This document shows, piece after piece, positions 19,373-29,299 of a stretch of DNA of 64,000 bases. The number at the start of each line of letters is the position of its first letter. Within the stretch, counting starts at the first letter, position 1. Origin of the DNA: Limosilactobacillus viscerum (GTDB lineage: Bacteria; Bacillota; Bacilli; Lactobacillales; Lactobacillaceae); contig NZ_CANDNW010000001.1 of the NCBI RefSeq assembly GCF_947387525.1, positions 1 through 64,000 of the forward strand. Direction: 5' to 3'. Below the pieces are notes generated by a model. The model saw only the letters and a program-made list of their open reading frames with translations. It did no database searches and was not told the origin of the DNA. A program made the position numbers and the translations under genes.

Positions 19373-19661
19373 CGATTAGAATTTGATGAGACGCTGAAGA
19401 GAAGAGTATTATTAACGACCTTATAAGAGAATCCCCGGTTGGTGCGAGGGGTAAGCATCGTTAATATGAAGATGAGCTCCGAGTCATCCCTTGGTCATCA
19501 TGGCTGAAGGTGCGGTTGACAGCCGGTATCCTGTCGGGTCTTCACCTTTAGTGGTGAGTACTTATTAAGGTCGTTGGCGTGAGTCAACGATAAATCAGGG
19601 TGGTACCGCGAAAGCCTTCGTCCCGGAATCCTAGTAATAGGACCGTGACGGAGGCTTTTTT
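19373..19661 (+). promoter_or_regulatory. Methionine T-box leader
   Basis: T-box core AGGGTGGTACCGCG at 19597-19610, then the terminator AGCCTTCGTC/GACGGAGGCT with a T run (19611-19661). Stem I contains AGAGAA; the likely specifier is ATG at 19466-19468 followed by A, so tRNA-Met is the sensed tRNA. The leader matches the downstream methionine genes. Confidence 0.9.
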
Positions 19662-19686
19662 AGTTAACAGAAAGGAGTTGGTCAAA

Positions 19687-20541
19687 ATGACAGCAAACGC
19701 AGAAAATGGTTTGGCAATTATTAGAAAACAATGGCAAAATCACCAGCAAGTTAACCCACTTCACTTATTAGTGCTTAATTTAATGCCGACAAAAGTCACA
19801 ACCGAAGTGCAATTCCTGAAACGTTTTAATTGCTTATCACGGGACGTCACTTTGACCTTCCTTTACCCGGTTACCCACCATTTCAAGGGAACATCAGTTG
19901 ACCTTATTCGCGATCATTACTTTAACCTTAGTCAAATTAAGGAGCGGCACTTTGATGGATTAATCGTCACCGGTGCGCCGGTTGAAAAATTACCGTTCAA
20001 CCAGGTTGACTACTGGAAGGAGCTCCGGTCCATCATTAGTTGGGCCAACCACCATGTTCGGGAATCCCTCTTTGAATGTTGGGCCGCTCAAGCAGGATTG
20101 TTTGTCGATTTTAACGTTCCCAAGCGCGTACTTAAAAGCAAGCTGTTTGGGATTTTCACTGCCACAGACATCAACCCACTATCACGGCTCGCCCGTGACT
20201 TTGGTGCCGGGGGGCTGATTAAGATGCCCCAATCACGGCACAGCACTAGTATTCTTGACCGCCGCCACCTTCCTGGCGACCTCAAAATCATCGCTGACAG
20301 CAAGGAAGCCGGGCCCATGATTTTACGGTCGCATGGCTTTCACCATACTTACATCACTGGGCACCCTGAATACGACAGCGACACACTAGCGAAAGAATAC
20401 TACCGTGATCAAAAAAAGCGGCGCGCAATTCACGCACCACTTCATTACTTTACCAATGAAGCAAGTGGAAAAATTAATTATTCCTGGCAGTCTGCTTCAC
20501 ACTCAATTTACCAAAACTGGTTAAACACCATCGCTAATTAG
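19687..20541 (+). CDS. metA: Homoserine O-acetyltransferase (MetA family)
   Basis: Activates homoserine for methionine synthesis. 284 residues, shorter than the usual 300-310. Catalytic cysteine C131 is in FECWAAQAG, with H226 and E228 in [22 protein letters not shown] places a glutamate (E100) where B. cereus MetA has the Glu that selects acetyl-CoA, while the E. coli succinyl enzyme has Gly. I infer acetyl transfer, in agreement with the O-acetylhomoserine-type metY downstream. The ATG at 19687 follows AAAGGAG; the frame is open back to 19600 only through the leader. Confidence 0.92.
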   Translation: MTANAENGLAIIRKQWQNHQQVNPLHLLVLNLMPTKVTTEVQFLKRFNCLSRDVTLTFLYPVTHHFKGTSVDLIRDHYFNLSQIKERHFDGLIVTGAPVEKLPFNQVDYWKELRSIISWANHHVRESLFECWAAQAGLFVDFNVPKRVLKSKLFGIFTATDINPLSRLARDFGAGGLIKMPQSRHSTSILDRRHLPGDLKIIADSKEAGPMILRSHGFHHTYITGHPEYDSDTLAKEYYRDQKKRRAIHAPLHYFTNEASGKINYSWQSASHSIYQNWLNTIAN

Positions 20542-20558
20542 AAAGTAGGTTATTAAAT

Positions 20559-21842
20559 ATGACAAAAGAAAACCACAACTACCATTTTGAAACCCTCCAA
20601 GTCCATGCTGGTCAAACAGTCGATGAAACAGGTGCACGGGCTGTACCAATTTACCAAACGACTTCCTACGTCTTTAAGGATGCTAAGGAAGCGGCTGACC
20701 GGTTCAGCTTAAAAGAGCCCGGCAATATTTATACCCGCCTGACGAACCCGACGACTGACGTTGTTGACAAGCGGGTTGCCGCACTGGAAGACGGGACCGC
20801 TGGTGTAACCCTTGCTACCGGTTCTGCCGCAATTACCGCTGCGATTTTAAACGTTGCTGCCAAGGGTGATGAAATTGTTGCTGCCAGCACCCTGTACGGT
20901 GGTACTTACGACCTCTTCGCCGTTACCCTACCAAAGCTCGGAATTACGACTCACTTCGTTGACCCTGACGACCCAGAAAACTTCGCTAAGGAAATTAATG
21001 AACACACCAAGGCACTCTACGTTGAAAGTATTGGTAACCCCCGGATCAACCTGGTTGACTTCGAAAAGATCGCTAAGATTGCCCACGACCACGGTATTAT
21101 CCTAATCGTTGACAACACCTTTGGTACGCCTTACCTGGTTAAGCCGCTTGATCACGGCGCTGACGTTGTCGTCCACTCCGCCACTAAGTTCATTGGTGGC
21201 CACGGGACCACAATGGGTGGTGTCATTGTTGAAAACGGTAAGTTCGACTACAAGGCAAGCGGCAAGTACCCTGGTTTTACCGAGCCAAATGACCAGTACG
21301 ATGGAATTGTCTTTGCTGACCTAAAGGGAGCTGCCTTTACGACTAAGGTTCGGGCCGAAACGCTCCGAGACCTTGGTGCCACAATTAGTCCGTTCAACTC
21401 CTTCCTCCTTCTTCAAGGGCTGGAATCATTGTCATTACGGGTTGAACGTCACGTGGCCAACACCCGGAAGATCGTTAAGTTCTTAAATGACCACCCAAAG
21501 GTTGCCTGGATTAACTACCCCGAATTGCCAGACAGTCCTTACAAGCCACTGGCTGACAAGTACTTCCCAAAGGGGGTTGGCTCAATCTTTACCCTTGGGC
21601 TTAAGGGTGGCGAGGAAGCCGGTAAGAAATTGATTAGCAACCTCAAGCTTTTCTCACTCCTTGCCAACGTTGCTGATGCAAAGTCCTTGATTATCCACCC
21701 TGCATCAACCACTCACGCACAATTAAATGACGAACAACTCAAGGCCGCCGGTGTTACTCCCGACCTCATCCGGATCTCTGTTGGAATTGAAAATGCGGAT
21801 AACTTAATTGCTGACCTTGACCAAGCACTTGATAAAATCTAG
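20559..21842 (+). CDS. metY: O-acetylhomoserine sulfhydrylase (aminocarboxypropyltransferase)
   Basis: PLP enzyme of the Cys/Met metabolism family that makes homocysteine from O-acetylhomoserine and sulfide. 427 residues, the long form typical of MetY. The PLP lysine is K210 in [20 protein letters not shown] at the start and [12 protein letters not shown] are family signatures. Seventeen nt after metA, same T-box control. Confidence 0.95.
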   Translation: MTKENHNYHFETLQVHAGQTVDETGARAVPIYQTTSYVFKDAKEAADRFSLKEPGNIYTRLTNPTTDVVDKRVAALEDGTAGVTLATGSAAITAAILNVAAKGDEIVAASTLYGGTYDLFAVTLPKLGITTHFVDPDDPENFAKEINEHTKALYVESIGNPRINLVDFEKIAKIAHDHGIILIVDNTFGTPYLVKPLDHGADVVVHSATKFIGGHGTTMGGVIVENGKFDYKASGKYPGFTEPNDQYDGIVFADLKGAAFTTKVRAETLRDLGATISPFNSFLLLQGLESLSLRVERHVANTRKIVKFLNDHPKVAWINYPELPDSPYKPLADKYFPKGVGSIFTLGLKGGEEAGKKLISNLKLFSLLANVADAKSLIIHPASTTHAQLNDEQLKAAGVTPDLIRISVGIENADNLIADLDQALDKI

Positions 21843-21857
21843 AAAGGAACCTGCGCT

Positions 21858-23138
21858 ATGAAAACAATCACAATCGGACTTTTGGGACTCGGCACTGTTG
21901 GTAAGGGAGTAGTCACCCTTCTCCAAAAACAGGCAGCAAAAATTGCCCGTACCCAAGATTTTCGTTTTAAGCTCAAGAGCGTTGCTGTTCACAACTGCGC
22001 CCACCACCGAAACGATAACCTTCCCGCGGGGACAATTCTTACTGATAAGGTTACCGATGTGGTTGATGACCCGGAAATCCAGATTGTGATTGAAGCAATG
22101 GGAACGATTGAACCCGCAAAGGTGGCAATCTGCCAGGCAATCCTTAATGGCAAGTCAATTATTAGCGCCAACAAGGACCTTTTAGCGACGGCCGGCGACG
22201 AAATCCTTCCATTAGCTAAAACGGCGGGCGTTGACTTCTTTTATGAAGCTAGCGTTGCTGGTGGAATCCCCATTCTCCGGGTCCTTTCATCAAGTCTTGA
22301 GACCGACCAAATCACCCAAATTACCGGTATCATTAACGGTACCGCCAATTATGTTCTGACTGCCATGGACCGGGAGCATAAAGACTACGCAACTGCCCTT
22401 AAGGCTGCCCAAGAGTTAGGATACGCCGAGGCCGACCCCACCAATGACGTCCAAGGAATTGATGCCACTTACAAGCTGATCATCCTCAGTCGGTTTGCAT
22501 TTGGCCAATCACTCAGCTTAAAGGATGTTCCACGTCGCGGGATCACCACCATTTCACCCGCGCAATTAATTAGCGCTGGCCAGCTGGGATTAAAAGTCAA
22601 GCTGCTCGCAGTAGCCAAGGAAGAAAACCGCCAGCTCTTTTCCTTCGTTGGACCGGCCGCCATTCCTGCATCAGAACCATTGGCCCACGTTAATGGTGTG
22701 CAAAACGCCATTGCCGTCCAAAGCGATGCACTTGGCGAAACCACCTATACCGGTCCCGGTGCCGGGGCAGCACCAACGGCTAATAGCATTCTCAGTGACC
22801 TGCTGGCTACTGGCGACGATATTGTAAAGGGCAATTGTGGTCGTGAATTTAACAGCTACCGTAAGCCGGTTTCTGCTAAGCCACTGACAGCTGCTCCACA
22901 GCAATACTTAATTACCGTGGAGGGCACTGGTAACCTCCTCTCAATTATTTCCAGCATCCCTACTCTTTCCTGGCAGCAACAGGCAACCGGCCGCAATTAC
23001 TGGAGCGGCTTAACACCCGTTATCTCTCGTGATGCATTAGAAGAATTGCTAATAACCCTTAAACGCAGCGGGCAGAAAATTTCGTACCTGCCAATTGCCA
23101 ACAGCTGGCAACCAGTCCTTGAAAAAATAGAAGAATGA
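21858..23138 (+). CDS. hom: Homoserine dehydrogenase
   Basis: Reduces aspartate semialdehyde to homoserine with NAD(P)H. 426 residues: Rossmann motif GLLGLGTVGKGVVTLL, catalytic domain with ANKDLLAT, EASVAGGIPILR, GIINGTANYVLT, and a C-terminal ACT-like region that would bind a feedback inhibitor. Placement behind metA-metY under a Met T-box points to supply for methionine rather than threonine. AAAGGAACC precedes the ATG. Confidence 0.96.
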   Translation: MKTITIGLLGLGTVGKGVVTLLQKQAAKIARTQDFRFKLKSVAVHNCAHHRNDNLPAGTILTDKVTDVVDDPEIQIVIEAMGTIEPAKVAICQAILNGKSIISANKDLLATAGDEILPLAKTAGVDFFYEASVAGGIPILRVLSSSLETDQITQITGIINGTANYVLTAMDREHKDYATALKAAQELGYAEADPTNDVQGIDATYKLIILSRFAFGQSLSLKDVPRRGITTISPAQLISAGQLGLKVKLLAVAKEENRQLFSFVGPAAIPASEPLAHVNGVQNAIAVQSDALGETTYTGPGAGAAPTANSILSDLLATGDDIVKGNCGREFNSYRKPVSAKPLTAAPQQYLITVEGTGNLLSIISSIPTLSWQQQATGRNYWSGLTPVISRDALEELLITLKRSGQKISYLPIANSWQPVLEKIEE

Positions 23139-23143
23139 AAAGA

Positions 23144-23190
23144 TAAGCGCACCATCTTCTCAGCGTATTGCTTGGGAGACGGTGCGCTTT
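23144..23190 (+). terminator. Terminator of the met operon
   Basis: AAGCGCACC and GGTGCGCTTT pair around a 28-nt loop that can fold further; T run is short. Confidence 0.65.
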
Positions 23191-23232
23191 ACGTTACAAT
23201 TACCATTAATATGATTAATGAGGAGGAAAATG

Positions 23233-23748
23233 ATGACGAAACAAGTGACGGTCAAAATCCGGCGGGCCCAACCGGACGACCAGCAAGTAATCATCGACAT
23301 TTTCAATGAAGCGGTTCTGGCAGGGATTGCAACTGATGAAAGTAAGCCCGTTACCGTTGACCAACGGCAAGACTGGTTTGCCCAGTTTGATGAGCGACAC
23401 CCACTGTGGGTTGCCACTATTGATGGAACTGTCGTTGGTTGGTGTGCCCTTGAAAACTTCTACCCCAACCACGCTTACCGGGATTCGGCAGAAATTGCCA
23501 TTTATATTCATAAGCGAGCCCACCGGCACGGTATTGGCCGGTTATTTCTGAATTATGTTGGCCAGCAAATCAAGAACCACCTTCATTTTAAGACGGTAAT
23601 TGCTTATATTTATGAACGTAATCAACCCAGCCAGGGACTATTCAGCAGCTGTGGCTATGAAAAGTGGGGACACATGCCAAATATTTCTAAAGTTGATGGT
23701 GAGTACCGGGAACTTAAAATTTACGGGAAGAATTTCCCGACAGCCTAG
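23233..23748 (+). CDS. GNAT-family N-acetyltransferase (phosphinothricin acetyltransferase-like)
   Basis: 171 residues. VKIRRAQPDDQQVIIDIFNEAV, GWCALENF, AEIAIYIHKRAHRHGIGRLFLNYV (acetyl-CoA loop) and NQPSQGLFSSCGYEKWGHM follow the Pat/YncA subgroup pattern. The acceptor is unknown. AGGAGG at 23221-23226 favours the ATG at 23233. Its stop overlaps that of the convergent gene at 23745 by four bases. Confidence 0.85.
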   Translation: MTKQVTVKIRRAQPDDQQVIIDIFNEAVLAGIATDESKPVTVDQRQDWFAQFDERHPLWVATIDGTVVGWCALENFYPNHAYRDSAEIAIYIHKRAHRHGIGRLFLNYVGQQIKNHLHFKTVIAYIYERNQPSQGLFSSCGYEKWGHMPNISKVDGEYRELKIYGKNFPTA

Positions 23749-23924
23749 TGTTCCCGCTTAAAGAAACAGGCAACTAGAAAAATGAGGCCAAAGATCTGAC
23801 AGCCTATGTTAAGCAATCGACCAACCTGGTCCTGGCTAGTCAATAAATTATAGGTTGGGGCAATTATTAGCACCAGGCCAAACAGGAAGCTGTTTGTTTT
23901 ATAAAATTGACGGTTAAATTTCAT
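23745..23924 (-). CDS. Small membrane protein of unknown function
   Basis: 59 residues with two predicted membrane segments (SFLFGLVLIIAPTYNLL and LLNIGCQIFGLIFLVACFF) and a basic start MKFNRQFYK. Not recognised. GGAGT lies 8 nt before the ATG at 23924, supporting translation; an upstream in-frame ATG at 23969 has no site. Tail-to-tail with the acetyltransferase gene. Confidence 0.55.
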   Translation of the reverse strand: MKFNRQFYKTNSFLFGLVLIIAPTYNLLTSQDQVGRLLNIGCQIFGLIFLVACFFKREH

Positions 23925-23966
23925 TTCAATACTCCTCGATAGTTTTATATATAAATTTAACATCGA

Positions 23967-24011
23967 CAAAGCACAAAGGTCCAGGGCACGGATTACCGCG
24001 CCCTGGACCTT
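23967..24011. terminator. Terminator of purEKB
   Basis: AAAGGTCCAGGGC and GCCCTGGACCTTT form a 13-bp perfect stem between purB and the small membrane gene; works mainly for purB on the minus strand. Confidence 0.85.
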
Positions 24012-24037
24012 TCGTCTTTTACGTTTGGGGTTAGGCT

Positions 24038-25333
24038 TTAATCTAAGCCGACCCGCTTATAAATATCATCGACGTGACGGAGGTGCCAGTGGTAGTCAAA
24101 GGCGTCATCCAAGTCTTCCTTCGTCAACTGCTTTTGGATGGTTGGGTCAGCTTCCAGCAGCGGCCGGAATGGGATCTGCTCGGCCCAGCACTTAGCAGTG
24201 TATGGCTGGATCAAATCGTAGGCTGATTCACGACTCATCCCGCTGTTAACCAGCTTCAGGAGTACGCGGCCACTGTAAATTAGGCCAAGCGTCTTCTCCA
24301 TGTTCTTCTTCATTGTTTCAGGGAAGACATCCAGGTTCTTCAGGATGCGACCAAAGCGGCGGAGCATGTAGTCCAGTAATGAGGTTGAATCAGGAAGAAT
24401 CATCCGTTCAGCACTGGAGTGGGAAATATCCCGTTCGTGCCACAGAGCAACATCTTCGTAGGCGGTAACCACGTTCCCACGGAGAACCCGGGCACAACCA
24501 CAGATATTTTCAGAGCCAATTGGGTTCCGCTTATGAGGCATAGCAGATGAACCCTTTTGTCCCTTGGCAAAGTGTTCCTCAACTTCATGAATTTCAGTCC
24601 GTTGGAGAGAACGAATTTCGGTCGCCATTTCTTCCATGCTGGTCCCAATCAGGGTAATTGTAGCGATGTATTCCGCGTGGAGGTCACGAGGGAGTACCTG
24701 AGTAGAAATCTCTTGCGCCCGGAGGCCAAGCTTATCACAGACGTATTTTTCAACAAAGGGATCAATTTCAGCAAAGGTACCAACCGCACCAGAAATCTTA
24801 CCCGCTTCGACACCGCGGGCAGCGTGTTCGAACCGTTCCTTGTTCCGCTTCATTTCGGAGTACCACCGGGCAGCCTTTAAGCCAAAAGTAGTTGGTTCAG
24901 CATGAATACCATGGGTCCGGCCCATGCAAACGGTGTACTTGTACTTTTCAGCCAGTTCCTTTAAAACGGCCATGAAGTCATCAATATCCTTCCGGAGGAT
25001 ATCGTTAGCCTTCTTTAAGCGGAGGCCCTGGGCAGTATCAACAACGTCGGTACTGGTCATCCCATAGTGGACCCACTTCCGTTCAGGACCCAGGGACTTG
25101 GAAACATCACGGGTAAAGGCAATGACGTCGTGGTGGGTTACGGCTTCAATCTCCGCGATCCCTTCTACGCTAAACTTAGCGTTCTTCTTAATCTTCTCCA
25201 CATCTTCAGCAGGAATGTGGCCAAGCTTGCTCCAGGCCTCATCAGCCGCAATTTCTACTTCCAGCCAACATTGGTACTGGGTTTCAAGGCTCCAGATTTT
25301 TGCCATTTCTGGACTAGTGTAGCGATCAATCAT
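24038..25333 (-). CDS. purB: Adenylosuccinate lyase
   Basis: Cleaves SAICAR and adenylosuccinate, releasing fumarate. 431 residues. Signature [15 protein letters not shown] is present with the catalytic serine; [15 protein letters not shown] and [13 protein letters not shown] are also clear. Third gene of purEKB, 68 nt after purK. Confidence 0.97.
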   Translation of the reverse strand: MIDRYTSPEMAKIWSLETQYQCWLEVEIAADEAWSKLGHIPAEDVEKIKKNAKFSVEGIAEIEAVTHHDVIAFTRDVSKSLGPERKWVHYGMTSTDVVDTAQGLRLKKANDILRKDIDDFMAVLKELAEKYKYTVCMGRTHGIHAEPTTFGLKAARWYSEMKRNKERFEHAARGVEAGKISGAVGTFAEIDPFVEKYVCDKLGLRAQEISTQVLPRDLHAEYIATITLIGTSMEEMATEIRSLQRTEIHEVEEHFAKGQKGSSAMPHKRNPIGSENICGCARVLRGNVVTAYEDVALWHERDISHSSAERMILPDSTSLLDYMLRRFGRILKNLDVFPETMKKNMEKTLGLIYSGRVLLKLVNSGMSRESAYDLIQPYTAKCWAEQIPFRPLLEADPTIQKQLTKEDLDDAFDYHWHLRHVDDIYKRVGLD

Positions 25334-25401
25334 CGGTTAAAAATCCTCTCTATGTTTATTCTGCAATTATTATCGCACAGGTTGGGGGTTCCCCCAAGCC
25401 C

Positions 25402-26517
25402 TTAGTCATCCCAAATATGGGTGTCATCAATTTCTTTTAGTGTCTGGTCAAAGTCATTAGTCAGGATGGTAACGTGCCCCATCTTGCGGTTGTGACGAAC
25501 TTCTGCCTTACCGTAATCGTGGAAGTGCCAGTTGGGCTTCTTTGCAATCTGGTCACGGACACCCTGAACGTGTTGACCCAAGACATTCACCATGATCACT
25601 GGGTGAAGGAGGTCAATCTTAGGTAGCGGCCAGTTGCAAACAGCCCGGTTGTGGATAGCAAACTGGGAGAAGTTGCAGGCCTCAATTGAGTAGTGACCAG
25701 AATTATGTGGTCGTGGTGCTAGTTCATTAATGTAAATTTCACCATCATTGCCCACAAACATTTCAACACCCAAAATACCACGGAGATCAATTGCATGGGC
25801 GATCTTAACCGCCATCTCCTTAGCGCGTTCCTGAAGTTCTGGTGAAATCCGGGCTGGTACAATGCTGATGTGCAGGATCTCGTTGTGGTGAATATTCTCG
25901 GAAACCGGGAAGACGGTTACTTCACCATCTTCGTTCCGGCCGACCATGACGGAACACTCTAGCCTAAATGGCACCCATCCTTCAAGAATGGCATCCTTGG
26001 TTGATAAGATACCGGCACACTTGGCCAGGTCCGCATCACTGTGAAGGACTTCTTGACCATGGCCATCGTACCCACCTTCACAGGTTTTCAGCACGCAGGG
26101 GTAGCCGATCTTTGCAACTGCCTTTTGCAGGTCCTCCTGGTTCTTAACTGCCATAAACGGTGCCGTCTTCAGCCCGGCATTCCGTAAGAAAGTCTTTTCC
26201 CGGATCCGGTTTTTAGTGGTGTACAGCAAGTGGGTCCCTTGTGGAATATAAACCTTGTCGGCCACATCCTTAAGCGCGTTGAGGTCAACATTTTCGAACT
26301 CGTAGGTCAATACATCCGACCGCCGGGCTAGTTCTTCAATTGCTTTAACGTCAGCGTATTCAGCCACAATTTGGTCGTCGGCAACTTGGCCAGCGGGGCA
26401 ATGGGGAGTTGGGTCTAAGATAATAACCTTCATCCCCGTTTGCTTAGCATCAAGGGCCATCATTTGACCAAGCTGACCGCCACCAATAATTCCAATTGTT
26501 TGCCCTTGTTGAATCAT
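25402..26517 (-). CDS. purK: N5-carboxyaminoimidazole ribonucleotide synthase
   Basis: ATP-grasp enzyme converting AIR and bicarbonate to N5-CAIR. 371 residues: GIIGGGQLGQMMALDAKQ, LKTCEGGYDGHGQ, NELAPRPHNSGHYSIEA. The ATG at 26517 is one nt from the purE stop, so coupling is likely; its own ribosome site is poor. The open frame extends upstream to 26613 only inside purE. Confidence 0.96.
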   Translation of the reverse strand: MIQQGQTIGIIGGGQLGQMMALDAKQTGMKVIILDPTPHCPAGQVADDQIVAEYADVKAIEELARRSDVLTYEFENVDLNALKDVADKVYIPQGTHLLYTTKNRIREKTFLRNAGLKTAPFMAVKNQEDLQKAVAKIGYPCVLKTCEGGYDGHGQEVLHSDADLAKCAGILSTKDAILEGWVPFRLECSVMVGRNEDGEVTVFPVSENIHHNEILHISIVPARISPELQERAKEMAVKIAHAIDLRGILGVEMFVGNDGEIYINELAPRPHNSGHYSIEACNFSQFAIHNRAVCNWPLPKIDLLHPVIMVNVLGQHVQGVRDQIAKKPNWHFHDYGKAEVRHNRKMGHVTILTNDFDQTLKEIDDTHIWDD

Positions 26518-26518
26518 T

Positions 26519-27004
26519 TTAGTCAAGGTGCGCACCGCTTTCCTTTGCTGCATCGTGCATTTGCTTCCGGTAATCAACGATTTGGTCCTGGATGGACTGG
26601 TCAGTGGTGCCAAGGATTTGGAGTGCTAATAGTGCCGCATTCTTTGCGCCGGCTACCCCAATTGCCGTGGTTGCAACAGGAATCCCCGCTGGCATCTGAA
26701 CAATTGACAAGAGGGAATCCATACCACCAAGGGCCTTGGTTTGACCCGGAATTCCAATTACTGGCAACGGAGTGTTAGCCGCAATCATTCCTGGTAAGTG
26801 GGCTGCACCACCGGCACAAGCAATAATTACTTTCGTTCCCTTTGCCGCTGCCCCTTGAGCAAAGGCGAACATTTCATTTGGCATCCGGTGAGCGGAAATG
26901 ACGTTTTTATCATAGTCGACGCCGAATTGATCTAATATTTTACAAGCTTCTTTAACGGTTGGCCAGTCTGACTTACTGCCCATCACAACACTAATTTTGC
27001 TCAT
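26519..27004 (-). CDS. purE: N5-CAIR mutase
   Basis: Converts N5-CAIR to CAIR. 161 residues with VVMGSKSDWPTV, SAHRMPNE, CAGGAAHLPGM and GVAGAKNAALLA. AAGGAGG fits the ATG at 27004 (7 nt) better than the GTG at 27007. First gene of purEKB. Confidence 0.97.
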   Translation of the reverse strand: MSKISVVMGSKSDWPTVKEACKILDQFGVDYDKNVISAHRMPNEMFAFAQGAAAKGTKVIIACAGGAAHLPGMIAANTPLPVIGIPGQTKALGGMDSLLSIVQMPAGIPVATTAIGVAGAKNAALLALQILGTTDQSIQDQIVDYRKQMHDAAKESGAHLD

Positions 27005-27031
27005 CACGTTACCTCCTTAGAAACTGCTTTA

Positions 27032-27060
27032 AGAATACCAAATCATCACTGCTTCTTCAA
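27032..27060 (-). promoter_or_regulatory. purEKB promoter
   Basis: Minus strand TTGAAG (27060-27055), 17-nt spacer, TATTCT (27037-27032). Confidence 0.65.
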
Positions 27061-27064
27061 GGAA

Positions 27065-27108
27065 AATATCGAACAAAAATATATTTGTATGTGTTTATCG
27101 TTCGTGTT
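27065..27108 (-). promoter_or_regulatory. Paired PurBoxes ahead of purE
   Basis: CGAAC at 27070-27074 and inverted GTTCG at 27100-27104, 25 nt apart, immediately upstream of the -35 box. The distal box (AACACGAACGATAAA on minus) nearly equals the one at purC. Confidence 0.7.
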
Positions 27109-27122
27109 AAATAATTTAAAAT

Positions 27123-27153
27123 AAAAAGTACGGCTAATCAGCCGCACTTTTTT
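27123..27153 (-). terminator. Terminator of fhs
   Basis: AAAAAGTGCGGCT and AGCCGTACTTTTT pair on the minus strand four nt after the fhs stop. Confidence 0.85.
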
Positions 27154-27157
27154 ATTT

Positions 27158-28819
27158 CTAGAACAAACCGGTAATCTTGCCATCCTTATCAATGGTCATA
27201 TTAACGGCTGCCGGCACTTTAGAGAGGCCAGGCATTGTCATCATGTTCCCAGCAAGGGCGACAATAAAGCCTGCACCAAGCTTTGGTACAAATTCACGAA
27301 TATGGAAAGTGAAACCTTCTGGGGCTCCTAACTGGTTTTTATCGTCCGTAAATGAATACTGGGTCTTAGCAATGCAGACAGGCAGGTTATTCCAGCCAAG
27401 TTCCGCAAACTGCTTCAGTTGCCGCTGTGCCTTCCGGCTGAATTCAACATCCTTTGCGCCGTAAATCTTGGTTGCCACCGTCCGTACTTTTTCTTCTGGG
27501 GTAGCTTCTAGGCTGTAAAGTTCATGGAAGTCACTTTGTTGGTCGGCCAAGCGAACCACTTCTTCCGCCAAGTCATGAGTCCCGGCGCCACCTTTAGCCC
27601 AGGCATCAACCTTAACCACGTTAACACCGAGTTCCTTACAATTATCTTCAATCAACTTGATTTCGGCATCGGTATCGGTAGCAAAGTGGTTTACTGCAAC
27701 TACCAATGGCACACCATAGCGTTGCATATTCTTGATATGGCGGTTCAGGTTGGCCATCCCCTTCTTTAGTTCCGGAAGGTTTTCACCCTTAAGGTCGGCC
27801 AATGCAGCGCCACCATTGTATTCAAGGGCACGAACAGTCGCTACGATAACAACTGCATCCGGGTTCTTACCCAAGACACGGCGCTTGATATCCATGAATT
27901 TTTCAGCCCCTAAGTCCGCTCCGAAGCCGGATTCGGTAACCGTGTAGTCGGCCAGTTGAAGAGCCGTCTTAGTAGCCAGAACACTGTTACAACCATGGGC
28001 AATATTGGCAAATGGCCCACCGTGAATGATCGTTGGCGTATGATCCAAAGTCTGAACCAGGTTTGGCTTGATTGCGTCCTTCAGCAGGATAGTGATTGCA
28101 TCAGCAAAGCCTAATTCAGCAACTGTTACTGGCTTCTTATCATAGGTATAGCCAACCACAATCTTACCGACCCGCTTCTTCAAGTCCATCAAGTCGGTTG
28201 AGAGGCACAAGATCGCCATCAGTTCGGAAGCGGCAGTAATGTCAAACCCTGTTTCACGTGGAACACCCTGCATCAGGCCACCAAGGCCAGTAACCACGGT
28301 CCGTAATGCCCGGTCGTTAACATCCTCAACCCGCTTCCAAATGATCCGCCGGGGGTCCAAGTTAAGTTCGTTTCCCCGCATAATGTAGTTATCAATCAAG
28401 GCTGCTAACGTGTTGTTGGCACTGGTCAGGGCATGAAGGTCACCGGTGAAGTGAAGGTTAATATCTTCCATCGGTACAACCTGACTGTAACCACCACCAG
28501 TAGCACCACCCTTGATTCCAAATACAGGGCCCATTGATGGTTCACGCATTGCGATGATTGTTTGATGACCTAGTTGGTTCATGGCATCACCCAAGCCAAC
28601 CAAAACAGTCGATTTCCCTTCACCAGCCGGTGTTGGGTTGATTGAAGTCACCAGAACTAGTTTATGTTTCTTATCAGGATGTGCTTTGACGGGTAAGGAA
28701 ATCTTTGCCTTGTACTTACCGTATTGCTCAATGTCATCCTCGCCTAGCCCCATCTTTTGGGCAATTTCCTTAATTGGCTTCATTTCCGCTTGGTCAGCAA
28801 TTTCGATATCTGTCATCAT
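27158..28819 (-). CDS. fhs: Formate-tetrahydrofolate ligase
   Basis: Makes 10-formyl-THF from formate, THF and ATP, the one-carbon donor for PurN and PurH. 553 residues: [18 protein letters not shown] (nucleotide loop), [23 protein letters not shown] split across two motifs, and [18 protein letters not shown] supports the ATG at 28819; the open frame to 28930 is leader. A PurBox pair in the leader links it to the purine operons. A parS-type site lies within codons for GVPRET. Confidence 0.96.
   Translation of the reverse strand: MMTDIEIADQAEMKPIKEIAQKMGLGEDDIEQYGKYKAKISLPVKAHPDKKHKLVLVTSINPTPAGEGKSTVLVGLGDAMNQLGHQTIIAMREPSMGPVFGIKGGATGGGYSQVVPMEDINLHFTGDLHALTSANNTLAALIDNYIMRGNELNLDPRRIIWKRVEDVNDRALRTVVTGLGGLMQGVPRETGFDITAASELMAILCLSTDLMDLKKRVGKIVVGYTYDKKPVTVAELGFADAITILLKDAIKPNLVQTLDHTPTIIHGGPFANIAHGCNSVLATKTALQLADYTVTESGFGADLGAEKFMDIKRRVLGKNPDAVVIVATVRALEYNGGAALADLKGENLPELKKGMANLNRHIKNMQRYGVPLVVAVNHFATDTDAEIKLIEDNCKELGVNVVKVDAWAKGGAGTHDLAEEVVRLADQQSDFHELYSLEATPEEKVRTVATKIYGAKDVEFSRKAQRQLKQFAELGWNNLPVCIAKTQYSFTDDKNQLGAPEGFTFHIREFVPKLGAGFIVALAGNMMTMPGLSKVPAAVNMTIDKDGKITGLF
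28250..28265. promoter_or_regulatory. parS-type centromere site
   Basis: TGTTTCACGTGGAACA; its reverse complement TGTTCCACGTGAAACA is the classic B. subtilis parS sequence. It lies inside fhs. ParB (51380-52267) is the expected ligand. Confidence 0.85.
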
Positions 28820-28840
28820 CTCAACCGACTCCTTCCAATA

Positions 28841-28883
28841 TTCACGAACATTTTTTATTAAACTGTATCGTTTTGTTTGCCTA
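28841..28883 (-). promoter_or_regulatory. PurBox pair in the fhs leader
   Basis: CGAAC at 28845-28849 and GTTTG (one mismatch) at 28875-28879, again 25 nt apart. Unlike at purC and purE, the pair lies downstream of the predicted start site, so binding should block elongation or initiation. Confidence 0.5.
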
Positions 28884-28890
28884 TATAGGC

Positions 28891-28919
28891 AATATACTGT
28901 ATTTTCTGCAGTAAGTAAA
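28891..28919 (-). promoter_or_regulatory. fhs promoter
   Basis: Minus strand TTTACT (28919-28914), 17-nt spacer, TATATT (28896-28891). Confidence 0.6.
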
Positions 28920-29049
28920 CCTCTTTTCACGAATTATTGGTTATTTTTTCAATTATTAACCACCTAATTTAGGTTATCGGTTCTAATAAAGTGTGTCAAA
29001 GGAATAGTTCATTTTCACCGAATAGTGAATGGCGCGGTAAACAAATGAG

Positions 29050-29254
29050 GGGCCCGTGACAAAACTTGGTTTTGTCATGGGCCCTTGTTTTAGCTCCGAA
29101 TATTACAGAGATATTGCGTGCCACAACCCAGGGCCTTAGTGTCTAGCTACGGACAATCGCTAGCCCGTTCCGTGCTAACGATCGTCCTATGCTAGTCATA
29201 CCAGATAGGCTAGCTTCGCGTCGCAGGCCCTAACCGGGGTTGTGTCACAGCTCC
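29050..29254 (-). repeat. Dispersed 3'-UTR repeat, copy B
   Basis: 205 bp nearly identical to copy A at 5391-5577; it carries about 25 extra bases (29197-29222 region) and lacks five bases after the hairpin. It lies 46 nt after the alsD stop in the same orientation and provides the GGGCCCGTGACAAAAC hairpin as terminator. The rest of 28920-29299 shows nothing else. Confidence 0.75.
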
Positions 29255-29299
29255 TCACAGGGGGAATCGTAATTAGCTTTCCCCTAATCATTAAAATTG

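Noticed and set aside
23722-23742. CGGGAA...TTTCCCG inverted pair at the end of the acetyltransferase gene
   Set aside because: Half-sites are in the wrong order and spacing for a Noc site; likely chance in coding sequence.
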